A stretch of DNA of 29,874 bases, from positions 1-29,874 of the forward strand of contig JAIVFH010000307.1 in assembly GCA_025765595.1 (NCBI GenBank), in the 5' to 3' direction. This document shows positions 9,528 through 19,445 of the stretch, in pieces. How positions within the stretch are numbered: position 1 is the stretch's first letter; each line of letters starts with the position of its first letter. Origin of the DNA: Obelidium mucronatum (taxonomy: Eukaryota > Chytridiomycota > Chytridiomycetes > Chytridiales > Chytriomycetaceae). The notes below the pieces were generated by a model that saw only the letters and a list, made by a program, of their open reading frames with translations, was not told where the DNA came from and searched no databases. Position numbers and translations under genes: made by a program.

Positions 9528-10762
9528 ATGGATCCAACTCAATTCACACCCGAACAACTGATGCAAAAGGGATCCAAGATCTGGAAACATCTGGATGAGC
9601 TGGCAGCCACAGATCCTGAAGTAAATGAACTTATTGAACATTATTTGACCTTGAGTTTTCGTGTCTCACCCCTTACTACACAAAAAAAAAGGCATACAAA
9701 CAATTCATCAAATCGGCCACTGAAAACGCGACTCAAAACCCATTACAATCTCATATCAAACCTGGTTTCAGAATAGAGACTAAAGAAGCGTCGTCTGATC
9801 TATCGCGTGTTTATCACGTCAATTTTGCCGTCACTGATAAACTTGCCGCACCGCCTGCGAATGATCCCTTAAATATCCCGATTTGCATTTCGGAGATTCG
9901 TACCGGAGAAGGTAATGTTGACTTTCTTGGGATAGGAAACCAACGCAAAAATAAAAAAACCTCAGACAAGAAGTCAAAAGTTGTCGATGCCATCATAAAC
10001 CCAGCCGTCTTGGAAAAATGCAACAAGGATTCCTTCTTTAAATCTGATTTGATTAATCTCGTAATTGATTGCATTGAAGAAACTCATAAAATCAAATTAT
10101 CCAAAAGAAGTAAGTTTTTTTTGTCAAACGGTTTTTTCTCAGTTTTTTCTGCATTTGTTATAACCCAAAGCCATTCTTTTTTATGTTATGTAAAGCCAAC
10201 AAAATTATCGACAATGAGTACAAAGGTCCCTTTGGCTGGGATGAAAAAGGAAGACCCTTGAGCGACGCCGACATCTCAAAGATGAACAATGTCAAGGTCG
10301 TGGCAGAAAGCGCCGAGGAGCACGGTATCGATACCTTGAAGCTTCCAACAACACAGTCATCTATTGAGCTTAAAGCTCAACCACCTGGAGAAGTTTCTGT
10401 GAAGCCCGTTATTGAAGTTATTGATGATGGGAGTTGTTGTGATACCAAAGACGCGACTTGGACAGAGAAAACTACTGCGACTCATAGAACTCTGTATTGC
10501 AACCTTCCAAATATTGTAAGTTTTCTTTCTTGAACAGAAAGAGGTTTTTTTTAGCTGATTGAGCGGATGAAATCGGTTGTAGAAATCTCAAGCGGAGATT
10601 GCAATCAAACTCGTTGGACAAAGCTTGGATATTTCGACAGCTACGCACAAACTCTCAATCCAAGTATCAAACCTCAAAAGTGTGAACCAATGCGAAGCAA
10701 AGTTTATTCGATCAAGCAGAGTTTTGAAAGTCAAAATCCCAACAAACGCTCTGGTGGAATAA
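9528..10762 (+). CDS. PIH1D2: PIH1D2-like co-chaperone (PIH domain plus CS domain), ciliary dynein assembly
   Basis: PIH proteins work with HSP90/R2TP-type complexes to pre-assemble axonemal dyneins in the cytoplasm. Four exons, 9528-9620, 9692-10109, 10196-10515 and 10583-10762, give 336 residues (human PIH1D2 has 315). The N-terminus KIWKHLDELAATDPEAYKQFI matches the PIH1D2 start over an exon junction. The PIH core includes IPICISEI, KVVDAIINPAVLEKC, DLINLVIDCIEE and EYKGPFGW. The CS domain begins at LPNI and runs through LDISTATHKLSIQV and VLKVKIPTNALVE to a TAA at 10762. The last intron ends at TTGTAG (10582); the earlier AG at about 10550 gives a frame with no CS similarity that would overlap BUD23. 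The stop lies 80 bp from the convergent BUD23 stop. The presence of this gene implies a flagellated life stage. Confidence 0.87.
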
Positions 10763-10842
10763 TAAACCCAAAGTTTTCAGATATGTTAAGTTTATTTTTA
10801 AGCTGTGAACGCGTTTTGGATTGTTTGTGGAACACACACCCC

Positions 10843-11844
10843 CTAGAACCGAATCTTTCTTTTTCTTGCAGTATATTTCGTATCCAAGGGAACTTTAGCT
10901 TTTCCTCTCATACGATTCAGCTCCTTCTTGTGTAGTACCCAATCTTTGCCCTTCACATTTGCCATTTTTCCCTTCTTTCTGTCTTCCCGTTGCCTGCAAA
11001 AAAAAAAAAAAAAAAAAAAGTGAGTTAAACTTCCCCAAGAACAACGCGACCAAAAAAAAAAAACAATACCGTTTTCCAGCATACTCCACCGACTGCGGCC
11101 CATCTTCCGAATCCAAACCCTTCGGAACAGCCGGCGAACTCTTTTGATCCCCAGCATACCCCGCAAACAAACACAAAAAATATTTCTTCGCTTTCGTTGA
11201 GTTTGGATAATCTACCACCAAACCCCCGGTGAACCCAGCTCTCATTGCCGCCGACATGATCATCTCCACTTGATCTGGACCTTCCGGATAAAATTGGAAA
11301 ACCGCCCTCGACCCACGCGTCAAGGCGGTATACAATGTACTAAAAAACCGCAACAGTCTTTTTTTGGGTACATGGGTGGACTGGTCTGCGTTGCAGAGCC
11401 ATTGGATGACTGAAATGCTGATGGCGCCGTCAAAGGAACCAGGACGGTATCCCATTCCTTGTCCCAAATCCTGGAGGAATAAATCTCCTTCGACTTGGCG
11501 TTCGTTGGCCACGTTGAGCATGGAGGGGGATATGTCGAGGCCGACCCAGTGGTGGCCGATTTCGTCGAGGCATTCGCCGCTGAGGCCCGAGCCGCAGCCA
11601 ATGTCGAGGAGGAGCTGTGGTTCGTCGGGGAGACACATTAGTTCGATTGCTCGTTGTGTCATTTCGTATTGGATAGCTGTAATACGGGAACTTGGTTTGA
11701 CAATACATCAGTCTCAATCCAAAAGAGGTGACGGTGAGGTAGGGCTTACTTGTCAGTATATTTACTGGCTTCTGTGTCATTATAGAAGATTTCTGGCGGA
11801 GCAATGTGTTCAGGACGACTTGATGATCCTGATTTAGCACTCAT
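10843..11844 (-). CDS. BUD23: 18S rRNA (guanine-N7) methyltransferase Bud23
   Basis: Makes the m7G in the decoding-site region of 18S rRNA and is needed for small-subunit export; it acts with Trm112. Exons 11844-11750, 11690-11070 and 10993-10843 give 288 residues. The start carries RPEHIAPPEIFYND and KYT(D)NSRI across the first intron, then MTQRAIELM, the SAM loop LDIGCGSGLSG, GLDISPSML, DLGQGMGYRPGSFDGAISISVIQWL and FQFYPEGPDQ. The C-terminal basic tail has WVLHKKE and KYTARKRKIRF, the usual end of the family. The 76-nt second intron has a T tract of 22 before its TGCAG acceptor. All frames are intact. The 5' half is more GC-rich than the 3' end. The F-box/LRR gene lies upstream on the same strand, 61 bp away. 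Confidence 0.95.
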
Positions 11845-11857
11845 TTTATTTTCTTAC

Positions 11858-11886
<29 letters not shown>
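11858..11886. repeat. 29-nt poly(A)/poly(T) tract
   Basis: An uninterrupted run of 29 A on the plus strand fills about half of the 61-bp gap between the F-box/LRR stop codon and the BUD23 start codon. On the transcribed strand of these genes it reads as T, so it could be a nucleosome-excluding promoter tract for BUD23. The length may be unreliable in the assembly. Confidence 0.6.
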
Positions 11887-11888
<2 letters not shown>

Positions 11889-11905
11889 ACAAAAAGAGTT
11901 TTTTT

Positions 11906-12640
11906 TCATTCGAACACAAAGCCCTGACTTTGAAGCAACGCAACCAAGCGTGATCTCTGTAAACAACTCTTGGGAAGTCGCTTTTCCAGCAAATTTCCAG
12001 TGAGACTCATATACTCCATACACGGAAGTTGCAGAAGCCCGCCTGGAAGAGTGCCAGTCAACTGGTTCGAGTGAAGCATCAGGAATCTCAGCTGTGACAA
12101 TTCTGTTATTCGAGAAGGTATGTCGCCATCCAGCATGTTGTTGTTCAGATAGAGATAGTGGAGATTCTGCAGAGAACATATTTCTTGAGGAATCGATCCA
12201 ATTAATGCATTTGAATTCAAGTAAAGCTGCTCAAGATGAACGAGAAGGCCAATTTCCCGAGGAATCGAACCCGTCAAAGAGTTACGAAAGAGGCTCAAGT
12301 GCGTCAGATTGGTCAATGTTCCGATCGCTTTGGGAATTCTCCCACTTAAATCTCTGCCTTCCCAAGCGAGGCGATCTGTGTCAAAGTTTACATACAATAG
12401 ATATGCATATTGATATCGCAGTGGAAAGAGAAACCAACAGCGATCGATTGCATTGGGTGCTGTTTGCAACCCACTTGCGGATGGTATTATTGGCCAGCAA
12501 AGCTTGAGATTCAATTCAGCAAAGTGCTGAGTCTCTAGACAATCGCAAAGGCGCCGACAGAGTCGCTTGAGTTTAATAGCTGATGTAGGATGGAGCTTTG
12601 CGAAGATTGAGCAAAGAATCTCATCAGGAAGCGTGTTCAT
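11906..12640 (-). CDS. F-box and leucine-rich-repeat protein
   Basis: A single-exon gene of 244 residues. Residues 1-40 (LPDEILCSIFAKLHPTSAIK and the following Leu/Cys-rich helices) look like an F-box, which would bind Skp1 in an SCF ubiquitin ligase. From about residue 90 there are five to six leucine-rich repeats of the GxIPxxIGxLxxLxxLxLxxN type, for example LTNLTHLSLFRNSLTGSIP and LQNLHYLYLNNNMLDGDIP. This repeat class is called plant-specific LRR because it is common in plant receptor kinases. No signal peptide or transmembrane segment is seen, so it is probably intracellular with the LRR as substrate binder. The target is unknown. F-box similarity is moderate, LRR similarity is strong. 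Confidence 0.85.
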   Translation of the reverse strand: MNTLPDEILCSIFAKLHPTSAIKLKRLCRRLCDCLETQHFAELNLKLCWPIIPSASGLQTAPNAIDRCWFLFPLRYQYAYLLYVNFDTDRLAWEGRDLSGRIPKAIGTLTNLTHLSLFRNSLTGSIPREIGLLVHLEQLYLNSNALIGSIPQEICSLQNLHYLYLNNNMLDGDIPSRITELSQLRFLMLHSNQLTGTLPGGLLQLPCMEYMSLTGNLLEKRLPKSCLQRSRLVALLQSQGFVFE

Positions 12641-12917
12641 TCAATTTCCCTTTTTTGTATTTAGATTCATCTATCCGCAATACAACAAATTACAGCTTAT
12701 TCTAGATCAAAGTGTGAAAAAAAACTCTGTAACCTTGCAATTTACAGCATGAGCCACTGGTGTGAGAGTCCGTTTTCCTTCAATGTCTGCCTGACATGAA
12801 AACTTTCCCGAGCCGCTAATTGTAGAGCTTGTGAAATTGTATATTTCGATTTTAGCTACATCGTCTATCAAGTCTGGCGAAGGCCAAGAGAATTAAACAG
12901 AACGAAACTCCCCATAG
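12641..12917. other. Intergenic spacer upstream of the F-box/LRR gene
   Basis: This 277-bp AT-rich stretch has no coding frame that can be supported. It should contain the promoter of the minus-strand F-box/LRR gene and the 3' flank of the broken gene at 12918-13403. Confidence 0.4.
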
Positions 12918-13403
12918 TCATTCTAAAATATCTTGCACATAATTCTCAAGCGCCTCTGATCCGATTACTCTTGGTTCTGTTGACGTCAAACTGCCATGTC
13001 CATCCACTGTGGAAAGTGTATCCGTCAAAACAACATTTCTTTTCCGCTTCAGTGTGTACAAAGCCTTGGCAGAAATCCCAGCCAAACAACACTCCCGCAC
13101 CGCCCCAGTAGTTCTCAGAAGTCAGGTACACCTGCAGGTCGTTCGCCACAATCGCGCCCGGTCCACTGCCATTGGCTTGGCGAGAGCGGCCAGCTCGGGG
13201 TGGAGTTTTGTCAGTTCTTCCTTTGAGTCTGCGAGGCCGACGGCGGCGTTGAGGATTTGGGCCACACGGCTTCGAGGGCTTCGACGAGCGGCGCGGCGAT
13301 GCGTTTGGAGTTTGTTGGTGTTTTTGTTTTGACTGTCGCAGCGCCAGAGCATATTGCGAGTTGCGCCAAGTGGAAGGACTTCAAGACGGAACAATGAATT
13401 CAT
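12918..13403 (-). pseudogene. Unidentified GC-rich gene with frame breaks
   Basis: Protein-like sequence runs on the minus strand in more than one frame. From an ATG at 13403 one frame runs through ILNAAVGLADSKEELTKL and HPELAALAKPM to a TGA at 13122. The same frame reopens after that stop and ends RVIGSEALENYVQDILE with a TGA at 12918. A second frame over about 12946-13170 contains GPGAIVANDLQVYLTSENYW, GGAGVLFGWDFCQGF and FDGYTFHSGWTWQFDV. A third covers the first 150 bp with LVEALEAVWPKSS. No arrangement of normal-size introns joins them all. Composition is far more GC-rich than the neighbours. It may be a real gene hit by base-calling indels, as in the kinase and epimerase genes, or a decaying gene. 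The family is not recognised. Confidence 0.4.
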
Positions 13404-13425
13404 TGATGCGATTTTTTAATTTTAC

Positions 13426-16400
13426 ATGGAATCATCATCACCAACACAGCACATTCTGCAACTCGAAGACCAGCTGCGGGAGAAGGAGAAGGTCACTTTT
13501 ACTTGCGCTCTGAAACTTGGTCGCTGATGATATCGCTTTAGGATGTGGAACTCGCTGCTACCATAGGCCAGGACCTGCTGAACCAAGTTGCGCTGGTAAA
13601 CCAAACAATGAATTTCAGATTGACGGAACCATATCTAGTTGAATTAACTTGGCATTCGAGCTCAACTCGCGTGTCAAAGAACTAGAAGCTCAGCGAGAAT
13701 CCACTAGCACTACAAACAATGACAATACTACCCCCAAACAGCAGCATCCCATCTCTAAAATACCTCTTCCTTCGTCATCCAACTCGTCGAATCCAAAAAA
13801 GACTGTTCCGAACCCTCCGAGCGTGCCCCAGCAACAACAACTACCACACCAACAACAACAACTCCAACTCCAACAACACCAACAACAACATCCGAATCCA
13901 ACTGGTTCACCCTTTCCTAGAACTCCGTCAAAATCAAAACTTTTGTCAAATCAATTACCGCCTTCGCCATCCACACCAGCCACACCTTTACCATACCCCG
14001 AACACAAAATGGACCCAAACCTAGCAGCACAAATAGAAAACACGCTTGTCCTACAACTCAGGTCACTCCAAGCCAAATTATCAACGTCTGAATCTCTTCG
14101 ATCAAAAGTATCAGAACACTGCGAAGCCTTTGAACGAGAATGCACAACAATCAGAAGTCAAAATGAAAAGCTAGCCAACAGCGAAAGTAAAGAAAAAAAA
14201 ACTCTAAAAAAAACCACGCTTTGAATTGACTGATTGTATATAACACTACACAGGGAAACTGAATGAAAGGATTTGGGATCTCGAGATCCTAAATCAACAA
14301 CTCCAAGAAACCAACGAAACGCTTGAAAAAGAAATTGCACGCCTACTTCAAAAAATCAAATCCCAGGAACGCGATACAAGCAACATGAAGGACCACGTGG
14401 ATGCCCTGCGGTTGGCGGAAGCGGGTTGGAACAAGGAAAAAGAAACGCTGCTTTTCAAAATGGAATCTGAATCCAGTCGGAAACGGCGGGAGATTGCGAT
14501 TTTAAAACGTGAAAAGGCGGAATTGGAAAAACAGATTCAAGAATTGAATCAGCCAATGTCAGTGGTGGAGGGTGGGTTTCAGTACAAGACGGGGGGTTCG
14601 GCGGCTTCTTCAACAAGTGATTTAGCAAGACGGGCAAAGTCTCTTGAAAAACTGAGTGATGGAAAAGATGATGGTGAAGCTCGATCCCTTCAGCAGCAAC
14701 TACAGTGCCAACAGCAACAACAAAACAGCAATAATTTATTCGTCAATTCCTTATCCAAGGCCCTCTCTCAAGCTCATACTCATAATGAAGAGCTCAGACG
14801 AGAGAATGCGGACCTTCTCCAAAGTAATGAAGAACTAGATCGACTACTTCAAGAAGCACATGAGACTATTGAATCCATGAAAGTTGGTTGTGATTTATCT
14901 TCTCTCGATCGAGATCAAGTGTTTGACCCGTCTTTCGCGGTCAATCAGTCAGTCAACTTGCACGACCAGTTGGCGTCATCAGAATCCATGGAAGACCTTT
15001 TGAAATTCGACTTGAACTTGGACCAAGATAAAGTGCAACTACCGCCAACAAATCTTTTGGCGGAACTGACTCAGGCAGATATCGATCTGGCACCTGCAGC
15101 CGAAGCAATGGACTCCACAGAAGCATTACCAACAGCAGTCGTTGAATCCAACGATTTGGAGCCTTCAGATACAGTGATTGAAGCTCTCAGCAGTCGGTCT
15201 CATCATCAACCCATCATGTCCGACTTTTGTTGTCAAACCGACGATATTCCACGCTTTTTATTGGACACGCGCAGTATATTGAATGAACTGACAGAGATTG
15301 AATCTATAGCCCCACCGCCACTACCCCCGGGCTTTTTAGAAAACTCTTCCTTTGGCGATGATGATATTTCGTTCTCGGGTTCTTTTGGATCTTCTATACG
15401 CAGTGGTCCAGGTTTAACTTTTTTTTTTTTTTTTAATTTTTGCAAAACGTCTGAATTACTTTTAACTCTCTGTGTATAATAGTGGCTATGCCTGATGTCT
15501 TTGATCAGAGTTTATTGGGACAAATGAGTTCCACGTTGCAGCGGAATAATACGACAGGCGGGTTCAAAGCGCGGTCCCCAGAACTAGTTTACGGAGGTCG
15601 CGGCCTGACACGGCATCGATCTGAAATCAGTTTCGACCATCAAACTCAAGAATATGTTCAATATGACAGCACAGCGATTGAAGCGTTGACGTCCACCATG
15701 ATTGGAACATGGGTAACACCCTGTCATTTGAGCTCATTTTTAGTGTTAAAACTCACAAAAAAACCTTAAGTTCCAAAAACCAAATCGACATGGAAAGAAA
15801 CCACAATTACGGTTCTTTTGGGTGAACCCGTACTCTCGACTTCTTAATTGGTCACACACGGCATCGAACGCGTCATCGGGAAAAGGAATCACAAAAACAG
15901 GTGAGGGAATGAAAAAAATATACTTCAATCCATTTGTCCATTTAAAAACTTTTTTTTGATAGCCTACATCAAACAAATCAAATGGATGGAACCCACTGAT
16001 ACACATAAAAACTACCCACCAGATGAAACACATGCGATTGAAATCATATCTCGTCAACGCAGCATATTAATGATTCCGTTAACGTGGCAGGACCATCGCG
16101 CGTGGACTGCTGGCCTTGGATTACTACTAAGCAAATCAGCTGAAGGTACCGGTAGCGGTACGGATAAAACTGGAAACCATGGCCTTACTACAATTCCTCT
16201 ACATGAGCGCTTCAAAATAGTGGACATGGAGTCATCACCTGTACGGAGGGTCGCTGAAGGGAGTGGAGGAACGCCGTTGAGACGAAGTTTTACGCAAATA
16301 GCCGACCACACCAACAACGCGTTTCTTGAAGGACGCGAAACCATTGGGTCTCCACAGCAGCAGCAGCAGAGGTCAAAGACTCCCACACCACGGATGGTTC

Positions 16401-16534
16401 CTGCGCTGGAGAATTCAGGAGAAACGACTCCTGGAAAAGAGCGGAAACCACGCGGATTTTCGCGATTGGGTTTTACACCGCTTCGTTTGAGTTCGACGAG
16501 GAGTTTCAGTGGAAATAGTCCAGATGTGGAATAA
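13426..16534 (+). CDS. Cortical anchor protein with coiled coils and C-terminal Mcp5/Num1-type PH domain
   Basis: Mcp5/Num1-type proteins bind phosphoinositides at the cell cortex and anchor dynein (and mitochondria in yeast). Seven exons: 13426-13491, 13542-13595, 13661-14186, 14254-15411, 15483-15712, 15771-15900 and 15963-16534, with all phases matching, give 911 residues. The N-terminus holds LELAATIGQDLL-like heptads, then a Ser/Pro/Gln-rich low-complexity stretch with poly-Gln runs (about 13840-13900), then long coiled coils (14040-14880), an acidic Ser-rich region, and from MIGTWF (about residue 675) a PH domain with LRFFWVNPYSR, LLNWSH, YIKQIKWME, RSILMIPLTWQDHRAWTAGL. A disordered Ser/Thr-rich tail follows. 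The first donor (GTCACT) and the third-exon acceptor (CGAG) are weak but give continuous heptads. No EF-hands or tandem repeats like those of yeast Num1 are present. Confidence 0.85.
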
Positions 16535-16964
16535 AAAGACAAAAACGCTCAATTAAAAATCTGAAAACACCTGGACTAGATAGCAGCTATAGTAGCAAAG
16601 TATTTAAAATATCAAGACCAGTAGTAGCAAAGTATTATTGGAAAATCTGCTTTGAATATCTAAATATTTACTCACAACAGGAATAACTCACTCAATTAAA
16701 CTTAAGGCATGGAGATTTGTGTCTGGCTCTTCAAGTGCAAGATCTCAATCGTCTTTTTTTGGTGGAACAGGTTTTATTGGCAGAGTCGTGGCGTTGGAAT
16801 CATTGGTATTTAGGCAAAAATTGAAATATCCTTAAACATAAGATCAGATGGACGCGCTGCTTATCCAGAAAAGTCGATTGCATAATTATATGTTGTGATA
16901 AAATTTTAATAGAAAAGAAAAACAAAAGCACCGCCTCAAACAATCAAGGGAAAAATCCTTCCAA
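16535..16964. other. Intergenic region with a short direct repeat
   Basis: In this 430-bp AT-rich gap a 15-bp direct repeat, TAGTAGCAAAGTATT, occurs at 16590-16604 and 16622-16636, 32 bp apart. A short plus-strand frame around 16690-16830 contains GGTGFIGRVVALES, reminiscent of a nucleotide-binding loop, but it has no start or partner exon that can be defended. The rest is unassigned. Confidence 0.4.
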
Positions 16965-17270
16965 ATGTCCAACAACGTTCCCTCCTTCTTGTGGGTCAAG
17001 CTTGGTAACTGTAGATCAATCGATATCTCGACCGAATCGTGTCGCAACGTCCATGAGCTTATCAAGAAGGTCAAGGCAGAGGCCTCGTCACTTAACGGGG
17101 TGTCCATCGAAAGAATCAATTTGTATACCGGAGATCCAGTCAGAAATGAAGCCCTGAGACCAGGCCTTCTTTTGACTGATATATCTTCGCAGGCGGGATA
17201 CTCACGCAATGACGATGCACACCCTCTGTTTGTTGCCGTTGGTGAGCTCCAATTCCACCCGAAATCTTAA
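16965..17270 (+). CDS. Small protein with possible Crinkler-type ubiquitin-like N-terminal domain
   Basis: ATG at 16965 opens a frame of 101 residues, ending TAA at 17270. A hydrophobic strand FLWVKLG, charged helix VHELIKKVKAEAS, then INLYTGDP, LRPGLLLTDISSQ and HPLFVAV follow the strand-helix-strand order of the ubiquitin-like N-terminal domain of Crinkler (CRN) family proteins, which are common in chytrids and oomycetes. This is a fold-level resemblance, not a firm assignment. A good donor (GTGAGC at 17242) suggests that the frame may not end at 17270 but splice to an exon reading EISNLSKAGDGLEKI and ending TAG at 17534, using the AG just before 17412. No typical CRN C-terminal domain is found downstream. 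Function is unknown. Confidence 0.45.
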   Translation: MSNNVPSFLWVKLGNCRSIDISTESCRNVHELIKKVKAEASSLNGVSIERINLYTGDPVRNEALRPGLLLTDISSQAGYSRNDDAHPLFVAVGELQFHPKS

Positions 17271-17838
17271 ACTTTCAATAACAAAAGTTTAGCGTCGTCT
17301 TCACCGTTTTCTTTGTTCTCCTTTGTTTGGCCGTCTTTACGCTTTCAGAGCATGTCCAACGGTCCTGTTGAAAATCCTGTTAAACTACTGCAACTCGTAA
17401 CGGAAGAGATATCAAACTTATCTAAAGCTGGAGATGGGTTGGAGAAAATTACACCTCTTTCAAGAGAAAACTCGGAAAAAGCTAGTGGAAGTGGAGTTTC
17501 GCTCAGAAGGCCATTCAGACCACAAAAAGATTAGGGTTGTTGAAAACCAAGTCCTCGTATCTTAACGATAATAACCGTTTCCGTACCTTTGACTCATCTT
17601 TGGATTATTATGAGTTGTGCCTAGCATTCGAGATTGTCAAGTTTCCGGTGGTGGAGGTACATGCAGTTCTTCAGCCCCAAGTGCTAACAACAACAACGCG
17701 TACAATTGGGTCTCCACAGACAGCACTTTGAAAAGTAGTCCGAAGCTTTGGAAGAAAACAACATGCCATCCAAACTTTCCAATAAAGACAGGCACTTGAA
17801 CCAAAAAAAAAGTCCGAAACATCGAGAAAAAAAAATAT
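17271..17838 (+). other. Possible broken continuation of the small Crinkler-like gene
   Basis: Several plus-strand frames look protein-like but none is complete: GPVENPVKLLQLVTEEISNL at 17355-17420, KKLVEVEFRSEGHSDHKKIR at about 17470-17540, and SSLDYYELCLAFEIVKFPVV at about 17595-17655. They would need several frame changes to join with the gene at 16965. This may be a decayed C-terminus, or non-coding sequence plus the DCC1 promoter. I cannot decide which. Confidence 0.3.
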
Positions 17839-19361
17839 ATGCCATCCTCACTCTCTTATCCATCCGGCACACAGGGACAGCCTCAATACCGATACCGACT
17901 GATGCAACTTCCTGCTGAAGTTGCTCAGCTTTTCGACAATGGCGTTGGGAGCGGTCTTTTGATTCGTGGTGGAGAAGACTGCGATGCCATCCTGACAACA
18001 GGTTGAAAGGCGCTTTTTTTTGTGACATGGCAAGGAAGCTGTCCTTTTTAACCAAACGGAAACTGTGTTAGAATCAAGCTCATATGCCGTGAAGGAAGTA
18101 CAAACTTCTAATACGTTGCTCCTTGTGCACCTTGATCCACACTCTGTCGTCACATCCGATATTGATATCGACACTGAAATCGAGAGCTCTAGCCATCAAT
18201 ACACGGTCGAAGCGTCTCTTTCTTCTGTTGTTGAATTGGAAAATGTGGTCCCAAAAAGCATTGACCAACTTACTCGGCTGTTGGGCCCATCAACATATTC
18301 TGGGCCATATCACGAAAAGAAGCGGATGCAAGGAACCGGTCCAGGTGCAGATGCTGTATTATATTCATGGGAAGAGCTGCGTGGACTTGTGCAAGCAAGT
18401 GATTTGGAACTGAAGACGGCATTGGCGGAATTGGGTGCTGTTGAGTTTGAAGGTATATCATACCTTGATCATAAGGTTATCTGGCTTTCGTGTTTCTTAT
18501 CATTTTCTTAAAAGGCTCATTCAGGCTGATAAGTCCTTCGTTCTTGAACGAGTTCATTCAACTATTCATCGCGTCAATAGAGATTGAAGAGAAGGACATG
18601 CTTGCACTTACGGAGGATGAAGCTTTGCATATGATGGCTGAACACGATATTCCAGAAACTGTCATTTTGCATTGTCTACATTTGATTTCTGATGAAGTCG
18701 GAGCAGGTTTCTGTCTTTTGTTACTCTGCTTTTGTAGTGACGGTCCAAGATAAAGCGACTAAGCCCTGTTTATTAAAAACTGTTATAGAATCTGGTATAT
18801 TCAGGCTGTCTTCATCGAAAATTTGTCGGACGACTGGGACAGAGGTGATGGTGGCAATGAAGGTAATCCATAAGCTGTCGGACTTTCTTTTATTTACGTT
18901 CTTCATGGATAAAGCACAAGACGCTGTTAAGTACATTCATGCAGGAATGGAGGCGAGCGACTCCAAGCGCGTTTGAACCGAATTTGAATTGTTTACAGGT
19001 AAACGACTTCATTCTATCTTCCTTACCATTAACTGGTATTTATCACGTCAATTTAGGGGCTATATCTCCTCGAAGAAAATAGCGCAATGAACAATGAAAT
19101 CAAATACTTTCCGTAAGTACTCGCGAATTTCAAATCGTTGTATGACTCATTTCATTATCTAGCAAATCCAAACTCCCGCCAATTGCGAAAGATCGCCTTG
19201 AACATCTATTTCAAGTTCGAAGGAAATGGGCTAGTACAGATATCATGCCTTATATCCAAGATTTGGCAGAAAACAAAAAGAAGCTGGATTTGATGCTTCT
19301 GAAGTACGCCCGACTATCCAAAGTGGGAGAAACCGTTTATTATTCTAGCCGTTTCGGATGA
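17839..19361 (+). CDS. DCC1: DCC1, subunit of the alternative clamp loader Ctf18-RFC
   Basis: Dcc1 joins Ctf8 and Ctf18 in the nuclear RFC-like complex that loads PCNA and supports sister-chromatid cohesion. Seven exons with matching phases: 17839-18001, 18072-18452, 18515-18706, 18789-18862, 18921-18998, 19057-19112 and 19163-19361, about 380 residues. Landmarks: MQLPAEVAQLF, GEDCDAILTT, TSNTLLLVHLD, the beta-barrel part with VPKSIDQLTRLL, SWEELRGLVQASDLELK, GSFRLISPSFLNEFIQLF, the winged-helix region FRLSSSKICR and TLLSTFMQEWRRATP, then GLYLLEE and the conserved C-terminus RRKWASTDIMPYIQDL, LMLLKYARLS and VYYSSRFG. Introns of 45-82 nt are small and easily missed: several alternative frames remain open through them. 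An AATAAA lies 17 nt after the stop. COX17 is convergent with an 84-bp gap. Confidence 0.93.
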
Positions 19362-19377
19362 GTGTCAATGTGTCATG

Positions 19378-19383
19378 AATAAA
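19378..19383 (+). terminator. AATAAA polyadenylation signal of DCC1
   Basis: A perfect AATAAA 17 nt after the DCC1 TGA, inside the 84-bp gap to the convergent COX17 stop codon. It fits the compact gene ends of this window. Confidence 0.5.
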
Positions 19384-19445
19384 TCAAAGGTTGCGATAGA
19401 TGGTTGACGGGTTTTTTGGTTTGCAGTTTGTCATCGTGTGGGACT

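Noticed and set aside
10567..10935. A 122-residue plus-strand frame that would extend the PIH1D2-like gene to 10935 and overlap BUD23
   Set aside because: It has no CS-domain similarity. Using the TTGTAG acceptor at 10582 gives a clear CS domain ending at 10762.
12981..12988. A second TGACGTCA palindrome as a regulatory site
   Set aside because: It lies inside the protein-like sequence of the unidentified gene, so coding constraint explains it as well.
18002..18038. A 37-nt first intron in DCC1
   Set aside because: A 70-nt intron ending at 18071 has normal size and gives the family spacing DAILTT followed by SSSYAVKEV.
18707..18862. A frame shift inside DCC1 around 18760
   Set aside because: An intron from 18707 to 18788 brings the winged-helix sequence FRLSSSKICR into frame; no indel is needed.
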